Assembly (NCBI RefSeq): GCF_002786295.1
Contig: NZ_PGTC01000024.1
Location: forward strand, 203,159-267,158
DNA length: 64,000 nt
Source: Pseudooceanicola marinus
Lineage (GTDB): Bacteria > Pseudomonadota > Alphaproteobacteria > Rhodobacterales > Rhodobacteraceae
Direction: 5' to 3'
The position numbers were made by a program, and so were the translations under genes. The notes under the pieces are model-generated. The model was not told where the DNA came from and did not search any database. It saw nothing but the letters and a program-made list of their open reading frames with translations. This document shows, one piece after another, positions 26,742 to 35,359 of this stretch (within the stretch, counting starts at the first letter, position 1; each line of letters starts with the position of its first letter).

Positions 26742-27035
26742 ATGGGGTCGCTTGCGGCATGGCCTGCGCCGGGGCTATCCCCCGGGGCCCAGACCGGCAG
26801 GAGACCCCATGCCACGCGCGTCCTGCGCGCCTCGGACAGCTACGCCCACCACTGCGGGATCGACCGCGGCGGGGATTGCTACCGCCTCAAGACGCTTGAG
26901 GAATCGGGCGAGGCGGCCAAGGCGTGAAACAAGCTGGCCCATCACAACGACGCGGATCTGGACGCCGCGATCCGACAAAAGGGGTATTTCGATCCAGCAG
27001 CGATCCAGCAAGTCCAGGCCGAAAAGGCGGAATAG
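26742..27035 (+). pseudogene. Small gene split by an in-frame TGA
   Basis: One frame reads a coherent peptide from about 26811 (ATRVLRASDSYAHHCGIDRGG..., ending EESGEAAKA), meets TGA at 26925-26927, then continues in the same frame with NKLAHHNDADLDAAIRQKGY and FDPAAIQQVQAEKAE up to TAG at 27033. Both halves have GC-rich third positions like real genes here, and the break needs only TGG to TGA. No proper start with a ribosome site is present in this frame: ggcagga precedes an ATG at 26809 that is out of frame. I do not recognise the family. Confidence 0.45.
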
Positions 27036-27085
27036 GCGCCCGATTTCCGGCGCAGTGCCGGGGCGACCTGCGCTAGGATCGCTTC

Positions 27086-28150
27086 ATGATGTTCGAGCTG
27101 CCCTCCGATGACACCCTCTACGACGCGCTGCTGGCGCGGGACGCCAGCTACGAAGGCCGGGCCTGGGTCTGTGTCACGTCGACCGGCATCTTCTGCCGGC
27201 TGACCTGCCCGGCCCGCAAGCCACGGCGGGAGAACTGCCTGTTCCGTGCCCAGTTGGCCGACTGCATCGCTGAGGGGTTCCGACCCTGCAAGCGCTGCCA
27301 TCCCCTGCGGGCGGCGGGCGAGGGCGACCCCGCGGTGCTGGCCCTGCTCGCGGCCCTGGACGCCCGACCCGATCACCGCTGGAGCGAGGCCTGCGTGATC
27401 GCCCTGGGTCACGATCCCTCCACCGTGCGCCGGGCGTTCAAACGCGCCTTCGGGATGACCTTCCTCGACATGGCGCGCCAGCGGCGGCTGCGCGACGGTT
27501 TCCTGACGCTGGCGCGGGGCGGCAAGGTGATCGAGGCACAGCTGGAGGCGGGGTTCGACAGCCCATCGGCCTTCCGCGCGGCCTTTGCCCGGCACCTGGG
27601 CGTCGCCCCAGGCCACCTGAAACGCGACGCCCTGCTGCGCGCCGAATGGATCCCGACGCCTCTGGGCGACATGGTCGCCGTGACCTGCGCGCGCCATCTG
27701 CACCTGCTGGAGTTCGCCGACCGCCGCGCCCTGGGTGCCGAGGTGCGCAGGCTGGCCAACTACGCCCGGGGGTCTCTGGGGCTGGGCACCCATGACCCCG
27801 GCGCGCAGATCCGCGAGGAACTGGCCCGCTACTTTGCCGGCGGGGGCGCGCGGTTCGACACACCGCTGGCGCTGCACGGTTCGGCCTTCACCCGGCAGGT
27901 CTGGGAGGAGCTGCGCCGCATCCCGGCGGGGGAAACCCGCTCTTACGCGGACCTGGCCCGCACCATTGGCCGCCCCGAGGCGCATCGCGCCGTGGCCCGT
28001 GCCAACGGCGCCAACCAGATCGCCCTAGTCATCCCCTGCCATCGGGTGATCGGCAGCGACGGATCGCTGACCGGTTACGGCGGTGGCCTGTGGCGCAAAC
28101 AGCGCCTGTTGCAGATCGAGACGACGCAGCACCCCGCCCAAGCCGGCTGA
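27086..28150 (+). CDS. ada: Ada: methylphosphotriester/O6-methylguanine-DNA methyltransferase and regulator
   Basis: A 354-residue suicidal DNA-repair protein. The N-terminal Ada zinc domain has all four cysteines (Cys37, 41, 68, 71; FCRLTCP and CKRC), of which the first accepts a methyl group from phosphotriesters. An AraC-type helix-turn-helix follows (about 95-180; KVIEAQLEAGFDSPSAFRAAF), then the O6-alkylguanine transferase with the acceptor Cys318 in VIPCHRVIG and the upstream RSYADLARTIG helix. Full-length and intact. It stands alone between the broken small gene and the haem locus; self-activation upon methylation is the known mode of control. Confidence 0.95.
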   Translation: MMFELPSDDTLYDALLARDASYEGRAWVCVTSTGIFCRLTCPARKPRRENCLFRAQLADCIAEGFRPCKRCHPLRAAGEGDPAVLALLAALDARPDHRWSEACVIALGHDPSTVRRAFKRAFGMTFLDMARQRRLRDGFLTLARGGKVIEAQLEAGFDSPSAFRAAFARHLGVAPGHLKRDALLRAEWIPTPLGDMVAVTCARHLHLLEFADRRALGAEVRRLANYARGSLGLGTHDPGAQIREELARYFAGGGARFDTPLALHGSAFTRQVWEELRRIPAGETRSYADLARTIGRPEAHRAVARANGANQIALVIPCHRVIGSDGSLTGYGGGLWRKQRLLQIETTQHPAQAG

Positions 28151-28557
28151 TCCGGCCCTGTCCGCCTGGCCTGCCCCGGCACCTCTCCAGACTGCGCGAC
28201 ACCGCCTCCGCGCGCACCTCGCAGTGCTGGAGAGAGAAATGACCGGCACGTGCGCAGACCCGCAGACCTACCCCCGCGGCTACCGGATAGAGAAGCTGGG
28301 CACCTTCGCGTCGGGCAAGGCGCCAGAAGGCACGCGAGGGGCCAGTCTCGGCCCTGGCGGCGTTCATATCGCCCCTATGCTCAAGGCTCTTGCAGCCCCC
28401 GAGGCGGAGGCCCTGGGGCGACAGATCTTGATAAGTCGTCTGTATACTGATTAAGAGTCAGGCGCACACGTGCACTCCGAGACAGTGGCGGGAGGGCTGA
28501 CGCCTTCTGCGAGCGATCAAGGGATTGAACATTCTCTTACCCTCGCAGGAGACGACC
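28151..28557. other. Gene-free gap before the TonB-dependent receptor
   Basis: A 407-bp gap. It contains a weak candidate reading frame (listed separately) and an AT-richer stretch at 28428-28456 (ttgataag...tatactgattaa) that is the likely promoter area of the receptor gene. I could not match a Fur or Irr box with confidence. Confidence 0.5.
28239..28454 (+). CDS. Possible 71-residue hypothetical protein
   Basis: An ATG frame after ggagagag reads MTGTCADPQTYPRGYRIEKL..., ending TAA at 28452. The first half has GC-rich third positions, the second half does not, and no family is recognised. It ends inside the likely promoter region of the receptor gene. It could be a leader-type gene or chance; HemP, the small protein common in haem loci, does not match it. 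Confidence 0.2.
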   Translation: MTGTCADPQTYPRGYRIEKLGTFASGKAPEGTRGASLGPGGVHIAPMLKALAAPEAEALGRQILISRLYTD

Positions 28558-30705
28558 ATGTCGCATCCCATGCGCGCCCTCGGGCGCAGTGTGCTGCTTG
28601 CCACCGGAGCAAGCGGCCTCATCCTCAGCCCGACCCACGCCCTGTCCCAATCCTCCCCGGACCCGGCCCTGGTTCTCGACCCGATCCGGGTGCAGAGCGA
28701 CCAGGAGGGAACGGACACCGCGGCCACCTCCGCCGTCGATGCCGCAGATCTGCAGACGCGCTATTCCGGCAACCCGCAGACGGCCCTGAATGCGCTGCCC
28801 GGGGTCTCGACCCGGCAGTCGTCCAACCAGCCCGGCATCGAGGTCAACATTCGCGGCCTCTCCGGCTTCGGCCGGGTCAACGCGATGATCGACGGGGTGC
28901 CGCAAAGCTTCAAGAACACCGCCAGCCATGAAAGCTCGGGGGGCAGCCTGCTCTATGTTCAGCCCGAATTCCTCTCCGCGATCGAGGTCGAGCGCGGGGC
29001 CGTTTCGGGGGCCGCCGGCAACGGCACCCTGGCCGGGGCCGCGAACTTCCGCACCCTGTCGCTGGATGACATCCTGCTGGAGGGGCGGAGCGAAGGCGGC
29101 ATGACCCGGCTGAAATTCGGCGACAACGGCTATGAATACTCGGGCCTCGTGACCTACGGCAAACGCCTCGAGGGCCTGTGGAGCGGCGCGGGCCATGCCG
29201 ATATCCTGCTGGGTTACGCCAAGTCGGATGAAGGCAACTACGCCACGGGGGACGGAGAGTTGGATGATGGCAGCGCGGGCCGCGGATCCGCGAACACCCC
29301 CGAGGGCCGGCTGGTGAAGATCGTCCTCGCCCCCAGCGAGGCGCATGAGCTGAGCTTCGGCCTGCTCGGCTATGAGAACACCTTCCAGAACTCCAGCTAT
29401 ACCTGGGATGTCGACAACCGGACCTACACGGCGGATTACGCCTACCGGCCCGGCAGCGACCTCATTAACCTGGACCTGTCGGCCTACTACAACGACACCA
29501 CCCTGACCTACCCCGGCACCGGCGGCTCCTACGCGGGACGCGAAACCGAGGAGGAGACCTACGGGCTGTCCCTCAGCAACCGCAGCCACCTGGTGCTGTC
29601 CGGCGGGCGCAGGCTGGTCCTCGACTACGGGCTGAGCTGGACCCGCGACGACTTCCAGACCCATTCGATGCGGGGCGGCAACCACCCGGGGACGCTGGAC
29701 AAGGCCAGCCTCTTTGCCGACGCCACCCTGGACATGGGGGCCACCACGCTGTTCGGCGGGCTGCGCTATGACTATTGGCGCGCCGACGGCTATCGCCCGC
29801 CTTACAGCGCCGGCGTGGCCGACTGCCCGGCCGACGGGCCGGATTGCGGCGACGAATGGGTGGACCGCGACGGCGGGACCTGGCTGCCGAAGATCGGCAT
29901 CCGGCACGCGGTCAACGAGGCGCTGACGCTGGAAGCCAGCTATGCGCATACCTTCCGCCCGCCCACCACGCACGAGATGTTCTATGCCCTCGTGCCCTTC
30001 GGGGACGGCGTCGGCTCCGGCATGACCAACAACCTCGACCTGGATCCGGAGACCAGCCGCACCCTGGAACTCAGCGCCCACTACCGTCAGCAGGGCCTGC
30101 TGACCGCCGGCGACAGCGCCTGGCTTCGCGTCACGGCCTTCCAGAGCCGGATCGAGAACTACATCGTCAACGAATTCGTCGACATTCCCGGCGATCCCTA
30201 CAGCCGCGCCATGTGGGTCAACACCGATGGCTCGACGCGCATGCGCGGCCTGGAGGTCGAGGGCGGCTACGATTCCGGCAAGGTCTACGCCAACCTGTCC
30301 CTGTCCATCAGCGACACCGACGATCAACCCTATGGCCAGGGGACCGGCATGGGCAACGGCATGACCTCGGCCCAGCCGGAGCGCATGGCGACGCTGGACA
30401 TCGGCCTGCGCACCCTGGAGGAGCGCCTGACCCTCGGGACCCAGGTGCGGTATGTCGGGGAAAGCCAGCAGGCCGCCTTCGACTGGGGCAGCTACCCCGA
30501 CGGCGCCTACATGGCCGAGACCGACAGCTACACGCTGGTCGATCTCTACGGCAGCTACGCGATCACCGAGGCGGCGCAGCTCTTCTTCTCGGTCGAGAAC
30601 CTCTTCGATGAAAGCTACGGCTACCCGGGCGGCAGCGCGGCCGCCTACGAGGAGATGACCGGCCGCGGTCGCACCGTGATCGCCGGGCTGACGACCCGGT
30701 TCTAG
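28558..30705 (+). CDS. TonB-dependent outer-membrane receptor, probably for haem
   Basis: A 715-residue outer-membrane barrel. A signal peptide (ALGRSVLLATGASGLILSPTHALSQ) is followed by a plug domain (NPQTALNALPGVSTRQSS, GIEVNIRGLSGFGRVNAMIDG, VERGAVSGAAGNGTLAGAANF) and a barrel of alternating aromatic strands that ends in the typical terminal Phe (IAGLTTRF). A hallmark of TonB receptors, the NPxxL-like segment FRPPTTHEMFYAL occurs around residue 480. The start ATG 28558 follows gcaggag. The downstream HugZ-type gene makes haem or haemoprotein the likely ligand; I see no ABC transporter, TonB or HmuS here. Confidence 0.88.
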   Translation: MSHPMRALGRSVLLATGASGLILSPTHALSQSSPDPALVLDPIRVQSDQEGTDTAATSAVDAADLQTRYSGNPQTALNALPGVSTRQSSNQPGIEVNIRGLSGFGRVNAMIDGVPQSFKNTASHESSGGSLLYVQPEFLSAIEVERGAVSGAAGNGTLAGAANFRTLSLDDILLEGRSEGGMTRLKFGDNGYEYSGLVTYGKRLEGLWSGAGHADILLGYAKSDEGNYATGDGELDDGSAGRGSANTPEGRLVKIVLAPSEAHELSFGLLGYENTFQNSSYTWDVDNRTYTADYAYRPGSDLINLDLSAYYNDTTLTYPGTGGSYAGRETEEETYGLSLSNRSHLVLSGGRRLVLDYGLSWTRDDFQTHSMRGGNHPGTLDKASLFADATLDMGATTLFGGLRYDYWRADGYRPPYSAGVADCPADGPDCGDEWVDRDGGTWLPKIGIRHAVNEALTLEASYAHTFRPPTTHEMFYALVPFGDGVGSGMTNNLDLDPETSRTLELSAHYRQQGLLTAGDSAWLRVTAFQSRIENYIVNEFVDIPGDPYSRAMWVNTDGSTRMRGLEVEGGYDSGKVYANLSLSISDTDDQPYGQGTGMGNGMTSAQPERMATLDIGLRTLEERLTLGTQVRYVGESQQAAFDWGSYPDGAYMAETDSYTLVDLYGSYAITEAAQLFFSVENLFDESYGYPGGSAAAYEEMTGRGRTVIAGLTTRF

Positions 30706-30832
30706 GGCGGATCCCAGGCGCGCCCGGTGGCCAGGAGCGGAGCACGAGGCACACCCCCGACGGCCCCTCCCCGGGCGCGCCCCTGCCACCCCGGCAGGCC
30801 CCGACCACAAACGGCATCGAAGGAGACGAAGA

Positions 30833-31591
30833 ATGACGCAGCCGCTGCATCTCATGCGCGAAAAGCCCCTGAGCGCGGCTGACGTGGAGCCTTTCGCCGC
30901 GCGTCGCCTCGCCCGGCAGATCCTGCGCACCACCCGCAACGTGGCCCTGGCCAGCCTCGACCGTCACGAGGGGTTCCCCTACAGCTCGATCACCAATCTC
31001 TCGGTCGAACCCTGCGGCGGGCCGGTGATCTACGCCTCGCGCCTCAGCCACCACGGGCAGAACATCCTGGCCGATCCCCGGATCTCGATGACCCTCGTGC
31101 AGGATGCCGGGCGCGACGTGCTGCGCGACCGCCGCCTGACCCTGATCGGCCGGGCCCATCCGCTGACCGGCAGCGCCTTCAAGACCGCCGGCGCCCGCTA
31201 TTGCCGGAAGTTCCCGCGCGCCGGCCGCTATATCGGATTGCCCGACACGCTTCTGTTCCTTCTGCGGATCGAGGACGTCTTCCTGAACGGCGGCCCCGCC
31301 CGCTATGTCGATGACCTGCGCCCCGATGATCTGACTGTCCCGCTTGACGGGGCCGACGCGCTGGTGGCGGATGAAGGCGCGCTGATCGCCCATCTGGATC
31401 GCTTCCCGGAGAAGCTTCGCCCCCTGCAGTCGGGCGTCCCGTCCGGGTCACGCGGCCACTGGCAGGTCACGACGATCGACCCCGAAGGCATCGACTTGGG
31501 CTCGGAAACGGAATTCCTCAGGCTGGAGCTGCCCCGGCGCGCCCGTAGCCCGTCGGAACTTCTGTCCATGCTCGGCCCCGTTCCCGGCTGA
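30833..31591 (+). CDS. HugZ-type haem-utilisation protein (FMN-binding split barrel)
   Basis: A 252-residue protein with a pyridoxamine-phosphate-oxidase-like split barrel (about 20-165: RTTRNVALASLDRHEGFPYS, GPVIYASRLSHHGQNILADPR, RRLTLIGRAHPL) and a C-terminal DUF2470-like region with LIAHLDRFPEKL. HugZ/HutZ proteins degrade or hold haem. It follows the TonB-dependent receptor by 127 bp with gaagga before the ATG, so the pair probably forms a haem-iron unit. The C-terminal haem-ligand His motif of HugZ is not certain here; a general split-barrel oxidoreductase is the alternative. Confidence 0.8.
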   Translation: MTQPLHLMREKPLSAADVEPFAARRLARQILRTTRNVALASLDRHEGFPYSSITNLSVEPCGGPVIYASRLSHHGQNILADPRISMTLVQDAGRDVLRDRRLTLIGRAHPLTGSAFKTAGARYCRKFPRAGRYIGLPDTLLFLLRIEDVFLNGGPARYVDDLRPDDLTVPLDGADALVADEGALIAHLDRFPEKLRPLQSGVPSGSRGHWQVTTIDPEGIDLGSETEFLRLELPRRARSPSELLSMLGPVPG

Positions 31592-31612
31592 CCGGCACAG
31601 CAGCGCGGGCGA

Positions 31613-32110
31613 TCAGGGATCCTGCCCGGTTTCGCGCTGCAACTCGATCAGCGCCTCGGCATTCGCACCGATCCGACCCAGAAGGTCGAAAAGCTGCGCC
31701 AGTTCCTCGGGGGTGAACCCCGCGCGGATCCGCTCCGCCCGGCGGTCGCCGGCCTCCAGCAGACGGTCGTGAAAGGCCCGCCCCCCCTCGGTCAGCCGCA
31801 CGATGGTCGCGCGCCCGCGGCTGGCCGTCATCTCCATCGTCACCAGTTCACGCGCCTTCAGCAGCTTGAGCGCCCGGCTGGCCTGGGCCGCATCCAGATC
31901 GGCAGAGCGGGCGGCATCCCCCACCTTCAGCTCCGGCGTCTTGCCAAGCGCCAGCATCATCCGCCATTCCGGCAGACCGATGCCGAAGATCTCACGGTAG
32001 AAGACGGCCGCAGAGCGGTTCAGCCGGTTGGCGACCCCGGTGATCCGGAAGGACACCCCATGATCGAACAGCAGCGGTATCTGATCCGTTCCTTCCGTGT
32101 CTGCCATCAT
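31613..32110 (-). CDS. MarR-family transcriptional regulator
   Basis: A 165-residue winged-helix regulator. FYREIFGIGLPEWRMMLALG, LKVGDAARSADLDAAQASRALKLL and the wing RGRATIVRLTEGG fit the MarR fold, flanked by dimer helices. I start at ATG 32110, preceded by ggacagg, rather than the 24-codon-longer frame. It diverges from the IlvD/Edd-type dehydratase and almost certainly binds the inverted repeat at 32201-32237. It is probably the local repressor for the dehydratase-TRAP unit, with the transported acid or a derivative as ligand (inference). Confidence 0.9.
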   Translation of the reverse strand: MMADTEGTDQIPLLFDHGVSFRITGVANRLNRSAAVFYREIFGIGLPEWRMMLALGKTPELKVGDAARSADLDAAQASRALKLLKARELVTMEMTASRGRATIVRLTEGGRAFHDRLLEAGDRRAERIRAGFTPEELAQLFDLLGRIGANAEALIELQRETGQDP

Positions 32111-32200
32111 CCTGTCCTGTCGTCCTGCTGACCGGCCACAGCCTACCCAGCGCCGCGGCGCAATGCGATCCGCGTCAGCCATGTGATCGGAATTTTTGCT

Positions 32201-32237
32201 ACGTATCTTTATGTTGACACGTCATTAAAGGATACGT
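32201..32237. promoter_or_regulatory. Candidate MarR operator: inverted repeat with a -35-like TTGACA inside
   Basis: Perfect 7-bp arms ACGTATC and GATACGT lie 23 bp apart (longer with gaps: ACGTATCtTTT against AAAGGATACGT). Inside is TTGACA at 32214-32219, a strong -35 element on the plus strand. A second, offset pair GTTGAC (32213-32218) and GTCAAC (32236-32241) is also present. The site is in the AT-rich part of the gap between the MarR gene and the dehydratase gene, where binding would block transcription. Confidence 0.6.
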
Positions 32238-32295
32238 CAACTAAAAGGGCATCGGAGGAGATGCACAGACATTCACGTTTCGGAGGAGAACAGGC

Positions 32296-33996
32296 ATGGC
32301 CACGAAGGACGGGCGCAACACGCGCCCCTTGCGCAGCAATTACGAGATCGGGAGTTCATTCTGGGCGGTCCGCCGGGCGCAGTGGCGCGCCATGGGGCTG
32401 ACCGACGAGGACATGGAGAAGCCCAAGATCGCCGTCATCAACACCTCGTCGGAACTGGCGATCTGCTTCAACCACCTGGACCATGTGGCGGCAGTGGTGA
32501 AACAGGCGATCCGCGACGCCGGCGGCCTGCCCTTCGAGGTGCGCACCGCCGCGCCCTCGGATTTCATCCATTCGGCGGGCAACGCGGGCAAGTACATCCT
32601 GCCCTCGCGCGACCTGATCACCAATGACATCGAGGTTCAGGTGGAGGGCGCGCAGCTGGACGGGATGGTCTGCCTGGCCTCCTGTGACAAGACCGCGCCG
32701 GGCCAGCTGATGGCGGCCGCGCGGCTGAACATCCCGACGATCTTCGCCATCTGCGGCTACCAGGGCAGCGGCCATATGGGCGAGGAGCATGTCGATATCG
32801 AGGAGGTCTTCCTCGGCGCCGGGCATCACGCCATGGGCGCCATCACCCTCGACCGGCTGAAGGAGATGAGTGAGAAGGCCATCACCTCCTCCGGGGTCTG
32901 CTCGGGGATGGGCACGGCCAATTCCATGCACACGGTCTGCGAGGCCCTGGGTATGACCTTGCCCGGCCATGCGCCGGTGCGCGCCGCGGGCGGGGGCATG
33001 CTCGACAACGCCGCCGAAGCGGGCAAGCGCATCGTCGACATGGTCTGGGAAGACCTGCGCCCGCGACAGATCCTGACCGAAGCCGCCTTTGAAAACGCCG
33101 TGCGGTCGGTTTTCGCGGTCAGCGGCTCGATCAACACGATCAAGCACCTGCAGGCCGTGGCGACCGAGGCCGACACCGATATCGACGTCTACGGCATGTA
33201 TGAACGGCTGATGGACAGCTCACCGGTGCTGGTTGCGGTGCGTCCGAACGGCGACAGCTCGATCGAAGAGTTCGACGACGGCGGCGGCGCGCGGGCGATC
33301 CTGAAGAACCTCGGGGCGCTCACCCGGACCGAGGCGATGACCGTCGCGGGCAAGACCCTGGGCGAGACGCTGGACGGGTGGCAGCCGCCCACCGACACGG
33401 TGAAGACCGCCGAGGCGCCGCTGTCCGACAAGCCAGCCATCGTCCTCGTGCGCGGCAACCTGGCGCCCGATACGGGGATCATCAAGCTGGGCCTGCGCTA
33501 TGACCGCAAGCTGAAGGTCACCGGCCCCGCCGTCTGTTTCGACAACCCCATCGACGCCATCGAGGGGCTGAAGGCGGGCAAGGTGACGGCAGGCGACGTG
33601 CTGGTGCTGCGCGGCCTCGGCGTGCGTGGCGGGCCCGGCATGGGCATGGCCTCGCGCGTGGTCTTCGCCATCGAGGGCGCGGGCCTGGGCGAGGACGTGG
33701 CGGTGGTCACCGACGGGCAGCTGTCGGGACTGGTGAACAAGGGGCTGGTCGTGGGCGAGGTGACACCCGAAGCCCACGGTGGCGGCCCCCTGGGGCTGGT
33801 GCGCGACGGCGACCAGATCACCATCGATGTGCTGGCCCGCCGCGTGGATGTCGACATGGACGACGCCGAGATGGAGACGCGCCGCTCTGCCCTGCCCCCG
33901 GTGGGACATTCCGGCCAGCGCGGCTGGCTGTCGATCTACGAAGGCGAGGTCGAACCGCTGTCGCGCGGCGCCGTTCTGATCCCGCCGCGCGGCTGA
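32296..33996 (+). CDS. IlvD/Edd-family dehydratase (catabolic type)
   Basis: A 566-residue Fe-S dehydratase of the dihydroxy-acid/sugar-acid family. The cluster and metal motifs are visible: ICFNHLD (first Cys), CLASCDKTAPGQLMAA (second Cys and Lys), SSGVCSGMGTANSMHTVCEALG (third Cys), and the C-terminal DGQLSGLVNKGLVVGEVTPEA. The SSELAICFNH segment differs from biosynthetic IlvD. Its position beside a MarR gene, with TRAP genes after it, argues for breakdown of an imported hydroxy acid rather than for isoleucine and valine synthesis. Start ATG 32296 follows cggagga. Sugar-acid or other hydroxy-carboxylate dehydration are the likely roles. Confidence 0.88.
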   Translation: MATKDGRNTRPLRSNYEIGSSFWAVRRAQWRAMGLTDEDMEKPKIAVINTSSELAICFNHLDHVAAVVKQAIRDAGGLPFEVRTAAPSDFIHSAGNAGKYILPSRDLITNDIEVQVEGAQLDGMVCLASCDKTAPGQLMAAARLNIPTIFAICGYQGSGHMGEEHVDIEEVFLGAGHHAMGAITLDRLKEMSEKAITSSGVCSGMGTANSMHTVCEALGMTLPGHAPVRAAGGGMLDNAAEAGKRIVDMVWEDLRPRQILTEAAFENAVRSVFAVSGSINTIKHLQAVATEADTDIDVYGMYERLMDSSPVLVAVRPNGDSSIEEFDDGGGARAILKNLGALTRTEAMTVAGKTLGETLDGWQPPTDTVKTAEAPLSDKPAIVLVRGNLAPDTGIIKLGLRYDRKLKVTGPAVCFDNPIDAIEGLKAGKVTAGDVLVLRGLGVRGGPGMGMASRVVFAIEGAGLGEDVAVVTDGQLSGLVNKGLVVGEVTPEAHGGGPLGLVRDGDQITIDVLARRVDVDMDDAEMETRRSALPPVGHSGQRGWLSIYEGEVEPLSRGAVLIPPRG

Positions 33997-34004
33997 GCCC
34001 CAAC

Positions 34005-34027
34005 GCGCGGCGGCACCGCCGCCGCGC
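34005..34027 (+). other. GC hairpin after the dehydratase gene
   Basis: A perfect 9-bp stem (GCGCGGCGG / CCGCCGCGC) with a 5-nt loop stands 8 bp after the stop codon. No T tract follows, so it is more likely an mRNA 3'-end stabiliser or weak pause site between the dehydratase gene and dctP than a full terminator. Confidence 0.45.
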
Positions 34028-34162
34028 GACAGGCACAGACCACCACCTTTTCCAGATCGCGAATGCATCTGTGCATCAATTGCTGTGGTTTCGCGAGGAA
34101 TGGCGCTTCTAGACTATGACTTGTCAGGGGTCTTCGGACCTGCTGCACCTAGGGAGGAATTC

Positions 34163-35278
34163 ATGAAACAGACCATCATCGGGGCTGCCATCGCCGCAGC
34201 CCTGGCCGTGGGGGCCGTGCCGTCCCAGGCCAAGGAACTGATCTATGGCAGCTGGATGGGGGCCAATGCCTCGACCAACGCGATCTCGCTGCCCCACTAT
34301 TTCGAGAAGGTGAAGGAGGCCACCGGAGGGGAGATCGAGTGGACCCTCGTGCCCGGCGGACAGCTGGCCACCGGCGCCGGCACCGTCGATGCGGTCGCAG
34401 GCAACCTGATCGACGCGGGCACCACCATGGCGCCCTATACGCCGCGCGAACTGCCGGCCACCAACGCGATCTTCACCCGCACCGTGGCAGGCGACGACGT
34501 GGTCGGCACCGCAGGCGCGATGAACGAGCTGATCCTGCTCAACTGCCCCGAGTGCAAGGCGGAGTACGAACGCAACGACGCCGTGGCCTTCGGCGCCTAC
34601 AACACCACCCCCTACCTGCTGATGTGCAAGCCCGAGGTCTCAACCGTGGCCGACCTGAGCGGCACCAAGGTGCGCGCCTCCGGCGGCGGGGTCGAGATCA
34701 TGAAGATGGCCGGTGCCACTCCGGTGGCGATGAGCCCAGCCGAGGCGACCTCGGCGCTGGAGCGTGGCGTGGTGGATTGCGTCATGGGCTCGCTCGCCTG
34801 GCTGCGCAACTACGGCTACATGGACATCACCGAACATGTGATGGAATACCCCCTCGGCATGGCCGGTCCGCCGCTGCTGATGTATATGAACCGCGATGTC
34901 TGGAACGACCTGACCCCCGAACAGCGCAAGGCCCATATCGACAACGCGGCCGAGCTGGTCGCCGTGGGCACCATCACCGCGCAGATGGACATCGACGCCG
35001 AGGTGAAGGCCGCGGCCCTGGAGGAAGGCGTGATCTTCCACGAGGGCGGCGCCGATTTCGCCGACATCATGCAGCAGCGTGTCGATCAGCAGGAAGCGGC
35101 GATCATCGAGATGGCAACCTCCGTCGGCGTCGACGATGTCGAGGGACTGCTGGCCAAGTACAGCGAGCTTCTGGAGAAATGGGCCGACATCTCCGGAGAG
35201 GTGGGGACCGACGTGGAGAAATTCACCGAGGCCCTCAACCGCGAGGTCTATTCCAAGCTGGACCCCGAGGACCTCTGA
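34163..35278 (+). CDS. dctP: TRAP transporter solute-binding protein (DctP type)
   Basis: A 371-residue periplasmic protein. Signal peptide: MKQTIIGAAIAAALAVGAVPSQAK region, cut near residue 24 after SQA. The DctP fold shows in LSGTKVRASGGGVEIMKMAGATPV, where the Arg of KVRA is the usual carboxylate ligand, and in SPAEATSALERGVVDCVMGS. Two extra cysteines (LNCPECK) could form a disulfide. ATG 34163 follows agggaggaattc; the longer frame upstream is not needed. It heads dctP-dctQ-dctM and likely shares a transcript with the dehydratase gene 166 bp upstream, though a separate promoter is possible. The substrate is probably an organic acid. Confidence 0.92.
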   Translation: MKQTIIGAAIAAALAVGAVPSQAKELIYGSWMGANASTNAISLPHYFEKVKEATGGEIEWTLVPGGQLATGAGTVDAVAGNLIDAGTTMAPYTPRELPATNAIFTRTVAGDDVVGTAGAMNELILLNCPECKAEYERNDAVAFGAYNTTPYLLMCKPEVSTVADLSGTKVRASGGGVEIMKMAGATPVAMSPAEATSALERGVVDCVMGSLAWLRNYGYMDITEHVMEYPLGMAGPPLLMYMNRDVWNDLTPEQRKAHIDNAAELVAVGTITAQMDIDAEVKAAALEEGVIFHEGGADFADIMQQRVDQQEAAIIEMATSVGVDDVEGLLAKYSELLEKWADISGEVGTDVEKFTEALNREVYSKLDPEDL

Positions 35279-35359
35279 TCATCCCCGGCCCATCCGTCAC
35301 CGGGGGCCCGCGCGGCCTCCGGTGACCCTTTTCAGCTCTCTGCCCGAAAGCGCATCCCC

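Noticed and set aside
28537..30939. An 800-codon minus-strand frame opposite the TonB-dependent receptor
   Set aside because: Antisense shadow; the composition is Gly/Val/His-rich with no domain, while the plus strand carries all receptor features.
32296..33996. Calling the dehydratase biosynthetic IlvD
   Set aside because: The first cysteine region differs from biosynthetic IlvD and the MarR/TRAP context is catabolic.
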